A stretch of DNA of 64,000 bases from the NCBI GenBank assembly GCA_030549495.1, contig JAUIRK010000952.1:496001-560000 (forward strand). The letters are read 5' to 3'. Every line of letters starts with the position of its first letter. Within the stretch, counting starts at the first letter, position 1. This document shows, in pieces, positions 34,097 to 45,500 of the stretch. The stretch is from Nectonema munidae (Eukaryota > Nematomorpha > Nectonematoida > Nectonematidae). The notes beneath the pieces are model-generated. The model saw only the letters and a list, made by a program, of their open reading frames with translations, did no database searches and was not told the DNA's origin. Made by a program: the position numbers and the translations under genes.

Positions 34097-34399
34097 GAAG
34101 TTATTTCAATTTTTATTCGCCCATTTTTAAAGAACGCGTCTTTTTAGATTTTTATGTCTAGGATATATACAAAGAATTTATCAGTGAAAATGCATATACA
34201 CATATACATATAGTTATCTTCGAACGAATTTAATTTATGAGATGCTCTGTTGCTATACCAATACATTATATCGTTATTTTTATTCAAAAATTTTCCCACA
34301 CTTCTTTTTTCTCTTTTTTTATACTTCGCAAAAGTAAGAGTTTGTAAGCATATGCATAAGAAGAGGAAATCTAAAGATTACTTGCATTATATAGATTTA
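34097..34399. other. SKI3 3' flank
   Basis: AT-rich, with no clear AATAAA close to the stop codon. No A-rich tract directly follows the stop. Confidence 0.4.
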
Positions 34400-34789
34400 C
34401 AGTGGTTCCCAAACTTTTTCTGATCGTTGCCCACTTTTCAAACATGATCCTTGTCTATGGCCCCCACAACAATCATAGCCGTTGATTGCCGTGACTGTCT
34501 ATGAGTATCTAATAATTATAATCATAAGATTAATTAATTAAAAAGGCATTTTGCTAAAGGGTGTTTCAAGAACAAGGAAACATAGAAAATCCACTGGATG
34601 GAAAAAGTTTATTAATCCTACGCTCTGTGATTTAATCTTTGAATCTTACAAATTTGATACCATTGTAACAATGATCTACCCGCTAAACTCCTCTGGTTTT
34701 ATTTATTTATGCATACCCTCAGATTATGGCCCCCTAAATTTTGCTTTATGGCCCCCAGGGGGCCATGACCCACAGTTTGGGAACCAATG
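34400..34789. mobile_element. hAT MITE, 390 bp
   Basis: Ends CAGTGGTTCCCAAACTTTTT and CAGTTTGGGAACCAATG are inverted repeats with the GGCCCCC-rich subterminal stretch usual in such elements. No matching 8-bp duplication is left. Same terminal family as 61091-61558 and the orphan end at 51959. Confidence 0.8.
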
Positions 34790-35944
34790 AATTCGCAAAC
34801 TGATTTTCCTTTTTATAATTGTTTATCATCTCATTCGAAAACATCACCCCTACTCTTCCATCAAAGCTGTCTTGAAGGCAGAGCAAGATGTTCAGAAAGT
34901 TGCAACAAAGCTTCAAAATATCTTGATTAAATCCGTGTAATAATCCTTCTCTAAAAAATCGGTTCGCGCAAGTAATTTGATAGAAAATTCAATCAAAAAT
35001 GCTGGCCTTGTTTACAACGTAACATTTACTTGTTACAACGTTGACATCTCCATAAAGAAATGGAACTAAGCATTGAAATACATTGCATGCATTGTATAGT
35101 ATTGTGTGGACTGACTGTTTTTCAAACATTGTCAAACAAAGTATTTTCTTAAAAATATTCCTTTTTTGGATATCTGTTTGAAAATATGAGACATCGTATA
35201 TGAATACCCTTTCGCTCTTATAATAAAGACTGCCTGTTGAAATATCATCAAAAGTTGTAAATGCTGAGCAATGTAACTCAAACTACGCCTGCCTTGTGCG
35301 TATGACTTTCAAAAGTTATTAACAGATTATAAGGGGGAGGGAGAGGATTAATAATAACTGCCCATATGTGCTCTATAAATATGTTGACAGTAAAATAGAG
35401 TTCTTGCAGATGAATTCAGACTACTGTAACAAAAATATTGTGCTAAGAATTAAAGAATAAAACTGTGTAAAATGGACTTTCTTAAGCATTTAAAGAATGT
35501 GGGCAATTTGGCGGACACGTTTACTATATTTTTGGCCAAATGCCCTTTGACGAAAAGTGCTTCAGCTCTACTTTCAGAAGTCAAAATGATACTGTTAGCA
35601 GATGAGTAAATGAAAAACAAGGCTGGGAACATTTTTTTTAAGGTGTTTGAAAAATCGATTTTAAACAACCAAACTTGTAAAATTCAATAAGTAAGCTTGG
35701 TATTTTAAAATAAACTATGTTTTATTAAACTTATAAAAAATTCAAAATTTCCCATTTACTAAGAGAAATTTTAAGGGTTTGTATTTTTGATTGCATCAAT
35801 CTTCTATTCAGTGGTTTTCAAACCGAAATTTGAGTGCCCTGAATAAATTCAAAGGTGAGTCAAAAATCCATGGGCTATACAAATGTGGATATTTTAAATA
35901 TTCATTCCACGATAATATAGAAAGTCCACTCAGAAGATAAACAA
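34790..35944. other. Spacer, nothing recognised
   Basis: No coding or repeat structure I can support; the minus frames at 35450-35668 and 35808-35996 lack motifs. Confidence 0.4.
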
Positions 35945-36016
35945 GTCTAATAAATACTATAAAAAAAGATTTAATAAATACTATAAAAAAAGACATCTAA
36001 TAAATACTATAAAAAA
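35945..36016. repeat. Short tandem repeat, three units
   Basis: TAATAAATACTATAAAAAA occurs three times at about 25-28-bp spacing. The units differ by small indels. Confidence 0.8.
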
Positions 36017-36342
36017 GGGCTATACCACTGTTTTTGAGATTTAAGAATTTTTGTGTCTGCTGTCAATATGTGTGTATATGTAGTATGTATGTTCGGTGAC
36101 GTACCTATCTTGACGACCAGGACGGATGCTAATTTTGCCGCCTTGCAAAATTTCAAATAACACCTTAAAACACACAAAATTTGATAATAAAGGTATATAT
36201 ATAGGTGATGAAAGTTGGAGTAAAAAGTGTAACAAGCCATTTATTTAAGGCTAAAAATATCTTTTAAATTTTTATTGATGATATATTAATGCAAATTGAT
36301 TCTGCTCTCGGAAGCGGGGACCTCTCTTCCCGCTATCTTCTT

Positions 36343-36462
36343 AGGGGGCGTGAGTAGGGTTGGTTAGATGCTGGATTCGATAACTCAAGGTCTTGGGTTC
36401 GATCCCGCATCAAGCCTATTTTCTTATAGTTCAATACAAGCGGTGCAATTGTGTATGCCTTA
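36343..36462 (+). mobile_element. tRNA-derived SINE, family 1, youngest-looking copy
   Basis: Starts AGGGGGCGTGAGTAGGGTTG, with GGTTAGATGCTGG (A-box region), GGGTTCGATCCCGC (B box) and the body CAATACAAGCGGTGCAATTG. It is almost identical to the reverse complement of 5462-5619 through the head and body. Confidence 0.85.
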
Positions 36463-37279
36463 ATCTTTTTTTGTATTTCACTGAATTGTAAGTATTTGTT
36501 ATAAAAATTATATATACATTTTTTCCAAAAACGTTGTTGACAGAAGAAGACCATTTTCAAAAATCAAAGTCCTTAGAGGAATAACAAATGCCATCTATTG
36601 AACTTGTATAAATAGAAATATTTTCTTATTGCAGACGCTGTATAATCGCGTTCTTGTGTTTGAGTGAGGCATACTTTCAGCTTGGGTCTTATGTGATGTG
36701 ATTGATTGCAGGATTAATAAGACAATTTGTCATGAAAGATTTGTACCGAGCAAAGGAAGTTACGATTGCTCCGACTCTAATTCTTTCTTTATAAATTAGT
36801 GGATGTGACTTTTTCTAACTGATGGAAAAAAATAGCATTTAGCAACTTCTACTACATTAAGTATTTTTTACCCTATCAATGACGGGTGGTGCTATTTTAG
36901 CCCCCCCCCCCTCCCCCTCAACTAAAATTTCTCTTGTACCAAATTCGCTATATCTTTTCTTGCCATACTTCGTGACATTTCCTAAAATTGATATCTGCAT
37001 CTTTTGATACCATTTTTATGGCAGTTGAATGACCTTTTCACACCTAAATCTGTCCATCAAAATCAAAAGTTAAACTTTTTCAGCAAAATTCTGACAGTAT
37101 CTCTAGTTAAGCTTATAACTTTGGTTCGATATTATATACTCGTTTTAAAATTTATAAATATATACAGTTTTGAACGCATAACACTTTATAGTTTAAATTT
37201 TTTCAAAATCATGGTTACTTTTTGGGAAATGTCAATCAAAATTTTGATTGGTGAAAAATATATCTAATACTGATTTCAT
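36463..37279. other. Spacer with a C-rich run
   Basis: A run of about 13 C followed by TCCCCCTC at 36901-36919 is the only distinct structure. Nothing else is recognised. Confidence 0.4.
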
Positions 37280-37850
37280 TTTTGGACTTATTTTTCGAAT
37301 TTAGAAATTGAAAATACCTATAACTATGTAACAAACTTGCGGTTTGCTTCTAAAATCTGTCTCTGAAAACATTCATTCAAATTTTACATGTAATATACAA
37401 ATTATTATAACAAATCAACAATCATAATTTCATTCATGGATTCTTTTTGCATTTGGATTTCAAAATACTTATAAGTGTGTAACAAAGTTGCGGTTTATTT
37501 CTAAAATCTGTCTTCGAGAACACTCATTCAAATTTTACATGAAATATACACATTTTCATGTCAAATCAACAATACCAATTTCATTTATAGATTGTTTTTG
37601 CATTTGGATTCAAAATGACCTATACGTGTAAAATAAATTTGCGGTTCACTTCTAAAAATCTTTCCCAAAAACAAAATTTGCGGTTTACATCTAAAATCCT
37701 ACTACGAGAACATTCATTCAAATTTTACATTAAATAGACACATTTTTATAACAAATTAAAAATACCAATTCAAATTATAGATTGTTTTTGGATTTAGAAT
37801 TTGAAAATACTTGTAAGCGTGAATCAAATTTGCAAATCAGGTGTTTTACA
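37280..37850. repeat. Degenerate ~151-bp tandem repeat, 3-4 units
   Basis: The word GCGGTTT/C with TTCTAAAATCTG recurs at 37339, 37490 and 37641, an exact 151-bp spacing, and again out of register at 37680. Between them CATTCAAATTTTACAT and TAACAAATCAACAAT also repeat. Units are strongly diverged, so this is an old satellite-like array. Confidence 0.8.
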
Positions 37851-38639
37851 TGTACCCATTTTCAAGTAGACTGAATCCAAGAGTGATGATTATTTTTTAT
37901 AAAAATTAACCATACCTGTCAAAAAATAATTGAAATATGACACTTCAACTGAAATAAAGGACTTCATGATTAAATAGTTATACGTAGCTATATATGTAAT
38001 TTATTTTGTCACAGAACAAATAGAATTATAAGTAGGCATGACAAAATTGCAAAAAAAGAAAATATAACTCAAAATGATATAAAACTAAAAATGGGATTTT
38101 ATATCGAATTCAATGAGGTGATTTTTTTAATGGAATTAATTGAATACCAAACAAGGAACCTGTAGAGGCATATTTTGATGCGCATCATTTTATTTGAAGG
38201 AGAAAGACAGTTCGTTTATACCATTCACTCTACAATATCTCGATACAAGCTGAATCGGTCAATTTAAATACGTTTCGTGCTTGACCATTTTGAGAAAGTT
38301 TTATACGTATAATCAAACATTATACAAATGAACGAAGATGATAAATTTGAAACATAATTTATCTATAATAAAAATTTGATCGTTTTTTATATCTAATCAT
38401 TTGGTTGTCGTATCGTTTCCCTAAAATGAAAAATATTTTCACCTCAACATGAGTTTTCTGCATAAAATTTGCTATTTTATTTAATAATTGCTGACAGTAT
38501 TTAAAAAAAAAGTGAATGATCTCTTATTAAAAACTGTCAAGGATTATAAAAATAGTTTAAAAAAAAAGAGAAAAACTTTGTTCGAAAATTTGTCTTTTTG
38601 ATAATCAAGATTCAAAAAAACAAAAATGATCTTTTTAGA

Positions 38640-39047
38640 AGAGATTTGAAGGCAAAATTATTTCTCCGGTTGGAATAATCGAACTTTCACCCACAGAAAT
38701 GGTTTTTTAGATTTAGCTATCAAATGCGAAATCATATATGTGGCATGAAGGAAGTTATTTTTTGGTTTGATAAAAATGATGAGTTTTTTTTGCTTGACAA
38801 ATTCCTCTTTCATTCTTTCCCAATACCCCAAGGGCTTATTCTTCACTTCAAGATAGCATTTATTGCGATGGTTTTCCATCTTACTTTCTCTCATTGATTG
38901 TGTTTTACAACATTTTAAGCAAAGTGGTATTGGATGTTCAGTAGTCCCAGCTTCTATGAAACTTTGGAGAATAGCATGAAAACAAATCGTTAAAAAATCA
39001 GTACAATATATCTGACCGCAAACATACCACCATTTTAAAAAAGTCAC
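38640..39047 (-). mobile_element. ZBED5/FAM200-like hAT transposase, N-terminal fragment
   Basis: A 129-codon frame reads PLCLKCCKTQSMRESKMENH (a BED-type zinc finger, Cys-Cys-His-Cys), NKPLGYWERMKEEFVKQKK, and ATYMISHLIAKSKKPF. The last matches the hAT pattern ASY-x-VA-x-x-IAK-x-x-KPH. The rest of the transposase is absent and no ends were found, so it is a truncated relic. Confidence 0.75.
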
Positions 39048-39264
39048 AAATTAATCAAAAATGTTTAAAAAAACAACTTTTTATAACTACTTTAATAAAG
39101 AGTTAATTTTTTCAGTTGGGCTGTCATATGTTAATCAATTTTTTGACAAGTATGCCTCACTCTAGCTCTTGTAAATCGTATGTCATTCTTAGTAATCCTT
39201 CTTAAGAAAGCTGTGAATGCGCATGGAGAAGTTGGCCATAATTGTGAAAACCATTTATGACAAA

Positions 39265-39370
39265 TGTTCGCAAAGAGAACACAGGCGACTTCTCAGCAAT
39301 CTCCATTTAATTCTCCTTGAAACAAGAATTCCTTTTGGGAAGATTCGTGCTAAATCGGTTTTGATCTCAT
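39265..39370. repeat. MITE-like repeat, subfamily C
   Basis: GAGAACACAGGCGACTTCTC with CAATCTCCATTTAATTCTC and CCTTTTGGGAAGATTCGTGC parallels 60555-60660 (GAGAACGCAGACCACTTCAG, ATCTCTATTTAATTCTG). Terminal repeats are not clear here. Confidence 0.55.
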
Positions 39371-39509
39371 TTTTTGCCTCTAATTCTTTGCATGCAGTTG
39401 CTTCTCCGCCTACCACATTGCACAGCAAGTCATCACTGATGTAGATGACACTCAACCCTAACACTAATGCTAATTCCCTAACCTCGACGATACGCTTTCA
39501 AAACGACAC

Positions 39510-39610
39510 ACATTACGTCAATCAAACGATTTTGGCTAATCCCTATGGAATTCCATGGAATATTCAAGCTCGTCTCAGTTCCTCTACAGGAGTGGTTGTT
39601 AACCGCGATC
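39510..39610. repeat. Interspersed repeat shared with 49430-49530
   Basis: In reverse complement, CCTGTAGAGGAACTGAGACG, TTCCATGGAATTCCATAGGG and ATTAGCCAAAATCG correspond to CCTGTAGAGAGGAACGAAGA, TTTCCAATGGAATTCAATAG and ATTAGTCAAACG at 49430-49530. Plus and minus open frames over it are likely by-products. Confidence 0.6.
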
Positions 39611-39793
39611 CTGAGGGCTGTATGCAGCCCTCCACCTCTTCTTTGCTCCGTAGAGCAAGGTTTCAGAAAAAATTTGGTTGGCAATATCATATCAAAGCTG
39701 TAAGAATTTTGTAAAAATGTTGTGTAATGCTTAAACTTTAATTAATTAATATATTTTTTTAATAATCTTCTATAGCTGGACCGATGCTAATGA

Positions 39794-39868
39794 TAGTCAT
39801 GACTGGGAATCGAACCCAGACCATCTGGATCAATACCCTACGCATCTACTACTAGGCTATCTGCCGAC
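39794..39868 (-). mobile_element. tRNA-like SINE head or tRNA relic
   Basis: Minus strand: GTCGGCAGATAGCCTAGTAG (A-box region) and CTGGGTTCGATTCCCAG, a perfect 5-bp T-arm stem with loop. The acceptor stem has two mismatches and the anticodon stem does not pair, so a working tRNA is unlikely. The head differs from SINE family 1. Confidence 0.6.
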
Positions 39869-40517
39869 TTAATTAAATTTTTTGTTTTTTGTCCATTAAA
39901 ATGTTTTTCATAATGAAATGTATCTAATGAATACAACTATGCAGGGATGCTTCAATTTTTAGTAGTTTTGATTATATGATCTGCCCTTAAACTTTGTCTT
40001 CATCGTATGGGTATATCGCCTACTTTTGAGTATATGAATTTATACTATTTTGTGGGTTTGATGCAGTCCTCTATGCAATCTTGGTTCTTAATTAGGCTCT
40101 TTGTCAAAAATAGTTGAGAACCACAGGTTGTCTACAGGAACCGTGGCCCTAATTGGCTTAAGGCCCATTCAGAAATGGGCTGAACACTTCACGAACTATT
40201 ATGCAAATTGAGGAACCAGTGGTAGAATGAGCTTTACACACTATCCGAATATCTATTAATTAATTAGGTAAAAGTTTTTATCAGTGGTATGCATGCATGT
40301 ACGCAAAAAAGACGTAGAAGACGAGTTTAAGTTTAGTTTGGGAACGTCTCATATTACAATTAGACTTCTCGACAATCCTTTTAATAAATAATTAAAAAAA
40401 AAAAAATTTTTTTTAATAAAATTAAAAAAAAAGTTTGTAACGACATTTTGCATGCATCTAAAATATGGTGTTTACTAATACAGGGTTGGAGTCGCACGTT
40501 TTGGAAACCGACTCCGA
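39869..40517. other. Spacer, nothing recognised
   Basis: AT-rich, with an A/T homopolymer patch at 40390-40430. TATGCAAATTGAGGAAC at 40200 also occurs near 42690, a hint of another decayed repeat. Confidence 0.4.
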
Positions 40518-40655
40518 TTAACCCATTTACGACCAATGTTCCTATTTTGGAACATAAGTAATTTCATCTTCGTCTGCTTTTTTCAATGACTTTGAATATA
40601 AATCGTCTGCGTTTTTTTAGATATCGTCTGCTTTGCTTGGTCTTAAATGGGTTAA
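40518..40655. mobile_element. piggyBac-like MITE, subfamily A, copy 2
   Basis: TTAA target sites on both sides, ends CCCATTTACGACCAATG and TTAAATGGG. The interior is nearly identical to 1328-1462, including CATCTTCGTCTGCTTTTTTC, ATCGTCTGCG and ATATCGTCTGC. Confidence 0.88.
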
Positions 40656-42300
40656 AGAAATAAATGCATTTTCTTTAGCGCCCAACGTTGCAAAAACTCA
40701 ACATAAAAAATCGTTAACCTTTTATTAGTCAGAGGTAGTGTTTTTGCAACTCATTGAAAAAGTCAGAAAAATTCAATAAAATTAAAGAATGAACTTTTTT
40801 TATTGCACAAATACTCTGTAATGGAACAAATCTCAGTTTATCAGCTGAAAGTTTTTGGAATTTTTTTTTAAAGGAAATCTTTGGGATAAATTAAGTTTTT
40901 GAATGCGCTTGTTTTGTCTTAAATAAAAATGTTGTAGACAATAATTTGAAAATCTTTTTGAAGAGAATGAAAGAAAGACACTAAACTAATCGAAACCAAT
41001 AAAAGATTTTAATGAACTATGTTGAAGAAAGTAGATCAAACATTTTGCGATGCAACACAAAGCTCAGGACATCTTTCAACCACCATCTAAAATTAGGATT
41101 CACAAACGAGCTTGAAATATGGTACTTGTCATCGCACTTTTAGCATTAGCTATAAATCAGTCTTTCCGAACGTTTACTCACGTGCGACCCCTTGCCGAGA
41201 TAACACAAATTTGTTGATGTAGTTGTATCCTGTCATCCATTTTGTGAGATTATTATTCTTTAAAAATGTTATATCCCATGATAATTAGGCAGGCTTGCTC
41301 CGTAATTTCCTCTCGGAACGCACAAGAGATTACTTCCAAGTCCTTTAGCTTGCTCAAGGAGAAATTACTTTCTGTTTTGGAATCACTTTGGCGATAATGA
41401 ATTTCTTTTTGACATGGTGGCAAACTTTTTTTGGAGAAGATTCCCGAAGGCTATGAGAGGATGCGTTTAGGAGCACACATAGCGATGGACATTTGAGATA
41501 TAATACCATTATATTAAATATTTGACATATTTTTATCGCTCAAGCGATCATTCTTTAAACATGTCTATCTCTTTAAACGCCATTTTTCTTGTAAAGTCCC
41601 CATGAAATAGCTCGCTCTTTGGACAAAAAAAGACATATGAGAAGTGTAGTGTACTTTTCGTAGCAAGAAAACTAAATTTTAGGAATATTAGATATTCCTA
41701 AAATCATTTGCTAAATGTTCCTTCAGAAATGTTTTTTAAATGGAACTAAATCATTTGCAATGAGGACCAGCTTGACACGGGTGTGCCATGAAATGAAAAT
41801 AGTGTGATGCAATTCGATTGAAAAAAGAAGACGATTTGCTTTAAAATTACGGTCCTCAAAGGCTTAAACACAAATTAAAGTTGGAATCGAAAAAAAATTA
41901 AAAGTTGCAAATGCCAATGAGGATTATAATTAATTTTTAACAATTAAAATAAAATTAATATAAGAAACATTATAATTAATGTAAGCTACATAAAATATAA
42001 CTTTATTTTTGAAATTTTTGTTATTCATTACAAAAAAAATAAAATTTTAAATATTCATAAAAATAAATAAATAAATAGGGTATATATAAAAAAAAAAGGA
42101 ACAAAACTTCAAATATTCTCAAAAACATTGATGTGAGTAAAAAATGGTAGAATAATAATAATTAGAACACAAAATAAGACAACAACATGGCTAAAATTGT
42201 ATTCATCAATCAATACATATATGAACAAATATTTTATATCACAAATGCCAATATTTTACATGGTAAAAGGCATTTGAAAAACAAACACTCACAAGACATG
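40656..42300. other. Spacer, nothing recognised
   Basis: The stretch 41040-41640 is less AT-rich and may be an old insertion, but six-frame reading gave no family. 41900-42120 is AT homopolymer-like. Confidence 0.35.
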
Positions 42301-42588
42301 CTACTCCTTGACTTTGGCGCCATTATTCAGGACTGTTGATTGCGGTCCAGAGGAAGAGAAAAGTTTGTTGGTGGGTTTAGTATTGGTATTAGCAGTTTTC
42401 AGCAGGTAGGAGGAAGAACTTTTGCTAGTGGAAGGTGTATTTGTTGAGACAGTTTTGGTGTTTTCAAGCAAAATGCACGAACTGCCGCCATTTTCTTGAA
42501 AGATTTGATTGGATGCCTCTTTGTCCAATTTGTGAGTAAGCGCATCTATTTTTTGATTCAATTCGCAAAACTTCACGGTAAAATCTTT
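42301..42588 (-). CDS. Unnamed gene, last exon
   Basis: Acceptor TTTAAATAG, phase 0. Reads KDFTVKFCELNQKIDALTHK (coiled coil), then a Ser/Thr/Asn-rich tail ending GAKVKE and TAG. It continues the helix started at the end of the previous exon. Confidence 0.6.
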   Translation of the reverse strand, partial: KDFTVKFCELNQKIDALTHKLDKEASNQIFQENGGSSCILLENTKTVSTNTPSTSKSSSSYLLKTANTNTKPTNKLFSSSGPQSTVLNNGAKVKE

Positions 42589-45500
42589 CTATTTAAAATA
42601 ATAAAGTGGAAAATGTATCAACCCTAACGCTAAGGTTTCAAAAATTTTAGACTCATTTAGAAATTGATTGAGTACCTGTCAATCAACTATTATGCAAATT
42701 GAGGAACAAATTTGAATAGTCAATGCCTTGCCAAAAATCAAGATTCATGATTCTTCAAATAGATTTAATTTATATTTCCTTAATCATGCTCATATATTTT
42801 TTTGTTCAGCCATATTTTTGTAGAAATGATAGATAATATTATGAAGATAAATCATCACTTAAAAACAACCTCAAAAAGAGTTAAATAATTTTAAGAATTT
42901 TTAATTAGAATTAATATGCAAATAAATTTTTTTTTGAATTGAAAAATCATAAAAATTTGAAATTAAAACAGATCAAAACAGAAGACTTCAAAATTTAAAA
43001 ATTTTTAAGGTAGAATAAAAATGTTAATTTGACATTTTGGATAAAATAATTTGAAAAGACACAACGCCTATCGAGAGCTCAAAATAACTTTGTGACAGTT
43101 AGCCTCCTTTAGTGAAATATGGTTAAAAATATCGAGTAGGGATGGATGGTGAAAAAATACTTGGATTTGTAGAATGAGCTTGTGCAAATCCTGAATTGAG
43201 GAAGAAGATGAAGAAGGATGTTCTTTAATTTGAATGGACTGTGAAGGATTAGGTGTAGCAGGAGATGCAATGGGTGCTACACCCTTTTTGACGAGAGATG
43301 GTGGCAAGTCAAAAGTACTCAGTGCACTCTTGAAGTCCATTGACTTAATAATGGAAGTAGAGGTTTGAATGGACTCTGGCGTCGAATCCGAAGAGTCTCT
43401 TTTATCAATGATAGACGTTTCAAAAATGCCTTTATTACAGCTGGAGATTATATCCTTCAATGAAAGAAAAAAGTTTTTTTGAATATAAGAAATGAAGAGA
43501 TATAGGATTCCTCATAAAAGCATCTGCTGTGGGCAAGTGACGAATACGCAAAGAGATCGGATTCTACTAATTGAAGAGTAAGCCAGCACTTAAAAGCGCC
43601 ATCAAATATGTTTATTGACGATGCACAACTCGAACAACTTGTGTCACACAGCCAAGCCTGAATACTACGATTCAAGAAGATTGCAGAAGCGCCTATCTCG
43701 AGGACGGATGGAAGGAAATTTAGTTTGATAGCAAATTTTAATCAATATCTATATTAGACCAGCGTCTCTCTGTAGAATCATTCTGATAGGTTGAAATATA
43801 ATTATTGGCATAAAATTGACTAATCAGAATGCTTCCAGCGACACACACACAGCAGGTCATTTTTATTTTAAGTGTCAAATGCAGGCATTTTTTTTATATA
43901 AGTTATGTAAATAATGGCTTCGATGGTCAAGTAGAAAATTAGGATAAAAAATTAAAAGCTAAAACTTTGTATCAGGCTCTCAAAGCATTAGGTTTCGATC
44001 AAGACAAAAAATATGCAGAAAAAACCTAGCCAGACCGACTACTTATATATGGCAATGTTAATTTAATAACAATACAATTTTTTGTCTACTAGTAAACCCT
44101 GATACACTAAGTTTTTAAACTTTGCGTGTATTAAAAATTTAGAATGAAACATAAATAAAGCAAAACTAATTTCTGAGTATTCATTGTTTAAGCCTTTATT
44201 TGGAGAATTATTTTTTTTTTTTGAAATTTTAAGAGAAAACAGTAATTGTTTATTATCACTGTCTCCCTATTTGGCAGCAATTTCAATTGCTAAAAAGACA
44301 TTAGTATTATTCCCATTAAAAATGTTGTATCATTCTTTTAAAACATGTTTGCTATAGTCTTTTTGAAAAGTGACAAATTTTATTTCCAAAATAAAATCGT
44401 GAACGCCATTATCAGATATTTTAAGAAAATTATGAATTTGATTAGAAATTTAAGAAAAAATTATTGTATACAAAGATTTGATATCAAAAAAATGTTTTAC
44501 AAATAAAAAAGTGTTTCACCTCTTGCAGAGACGGCGCAAACACTTCTTCGTCTGAAGCGATGGATGAAGGCAAACGTTTATTCTTTGCTCTAGCACGCGA
44601 CGCGGTTGGGCCAATCAATAGATTGTGACGCTCTTTTTCGCCAAATAAACAGGATTCCTCTTCTAGAAAACATATAATACTCAAATGAAAGAAAAAGATA
44701 GAAAACTCCATGCATCGCATCTCAAGAAGGAAGTCCTTGATGAAGGAGATGACAGACAGCATTTAAAAGACATGAACTAGATCTATAACACGCCTTTACT
44801 TTGTGAAGGAGGAGGCGGCGTTCAAACAACTCATTCTCACGCAAAACTAAGAAATCACATGTGTAAGGAATAACACGATTAGACTCGTTTCAAAGGGTCT
44901 CATATTTATTTTCAAGAAAATCCAAGAGGGGAATAAAAAATCGTTAAAATTCGGTTGAATTGATATGCAAATGAGGCTGTTGTTATGCATGTTTTTTTTA
45001 ATAAAATATATCTTTTTAAATACGCATACAATAATTTGGGCAGTTATCGTGACCATGTGTATTATTAGATTAGGAAATGATGTCTGAAAATATCATATTG
45101 ATTATTATTATTATTATTGTCCTTTGTCGCAGCGTCAATTCCCTATAAAACAACGAGATTCATGTATCAGTTTATTTATACGATTTAACCTTGAAAAGCA
45201 GTCGTCGTTTTCAACCTTTTTTTGCTTTTAAAAAATAATTTTTTTTTTTGAAAAAACATTTATGGGCTAACATTAATGTGGGTATGAAAAATCTGGAAGA
45301 AAATTTTTAAATGCTTTTCTTTTTAACTAATTAAAAACACACAAAAAACATTAAAATAAGATTTCAAGCTTTTGATAAGTTCGAGACAACGCGCAAATTT
45401 CTTTCCTTTCTTAAAATGCGAAAGCGCGCGGCATTTAAAAAAAGAAAGAAACCAAAGCATGCAGAACAACTTTGTAAATTTTAGAAAAGAAAAAATGAAG

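Noticed and set aside
39445-39714. An 89-residue plus-strand gene
   Set aside because: Part of it is shared with 49430-49530 as an interspersed repeat, and plus and minus frames are both open, so coding is unlikely.
39794-39868. A functional tRNA gene
   Set aside because: T-arm is intact, but the acceptor stem has mismatches and the anticodon stem does not pair; better seen as a SINE head or relic.
41040-41640. A hAT transposase remnant
   Set aside because: Less AT-rich than the surroundings, but no ordered motifs could be found in any frame.
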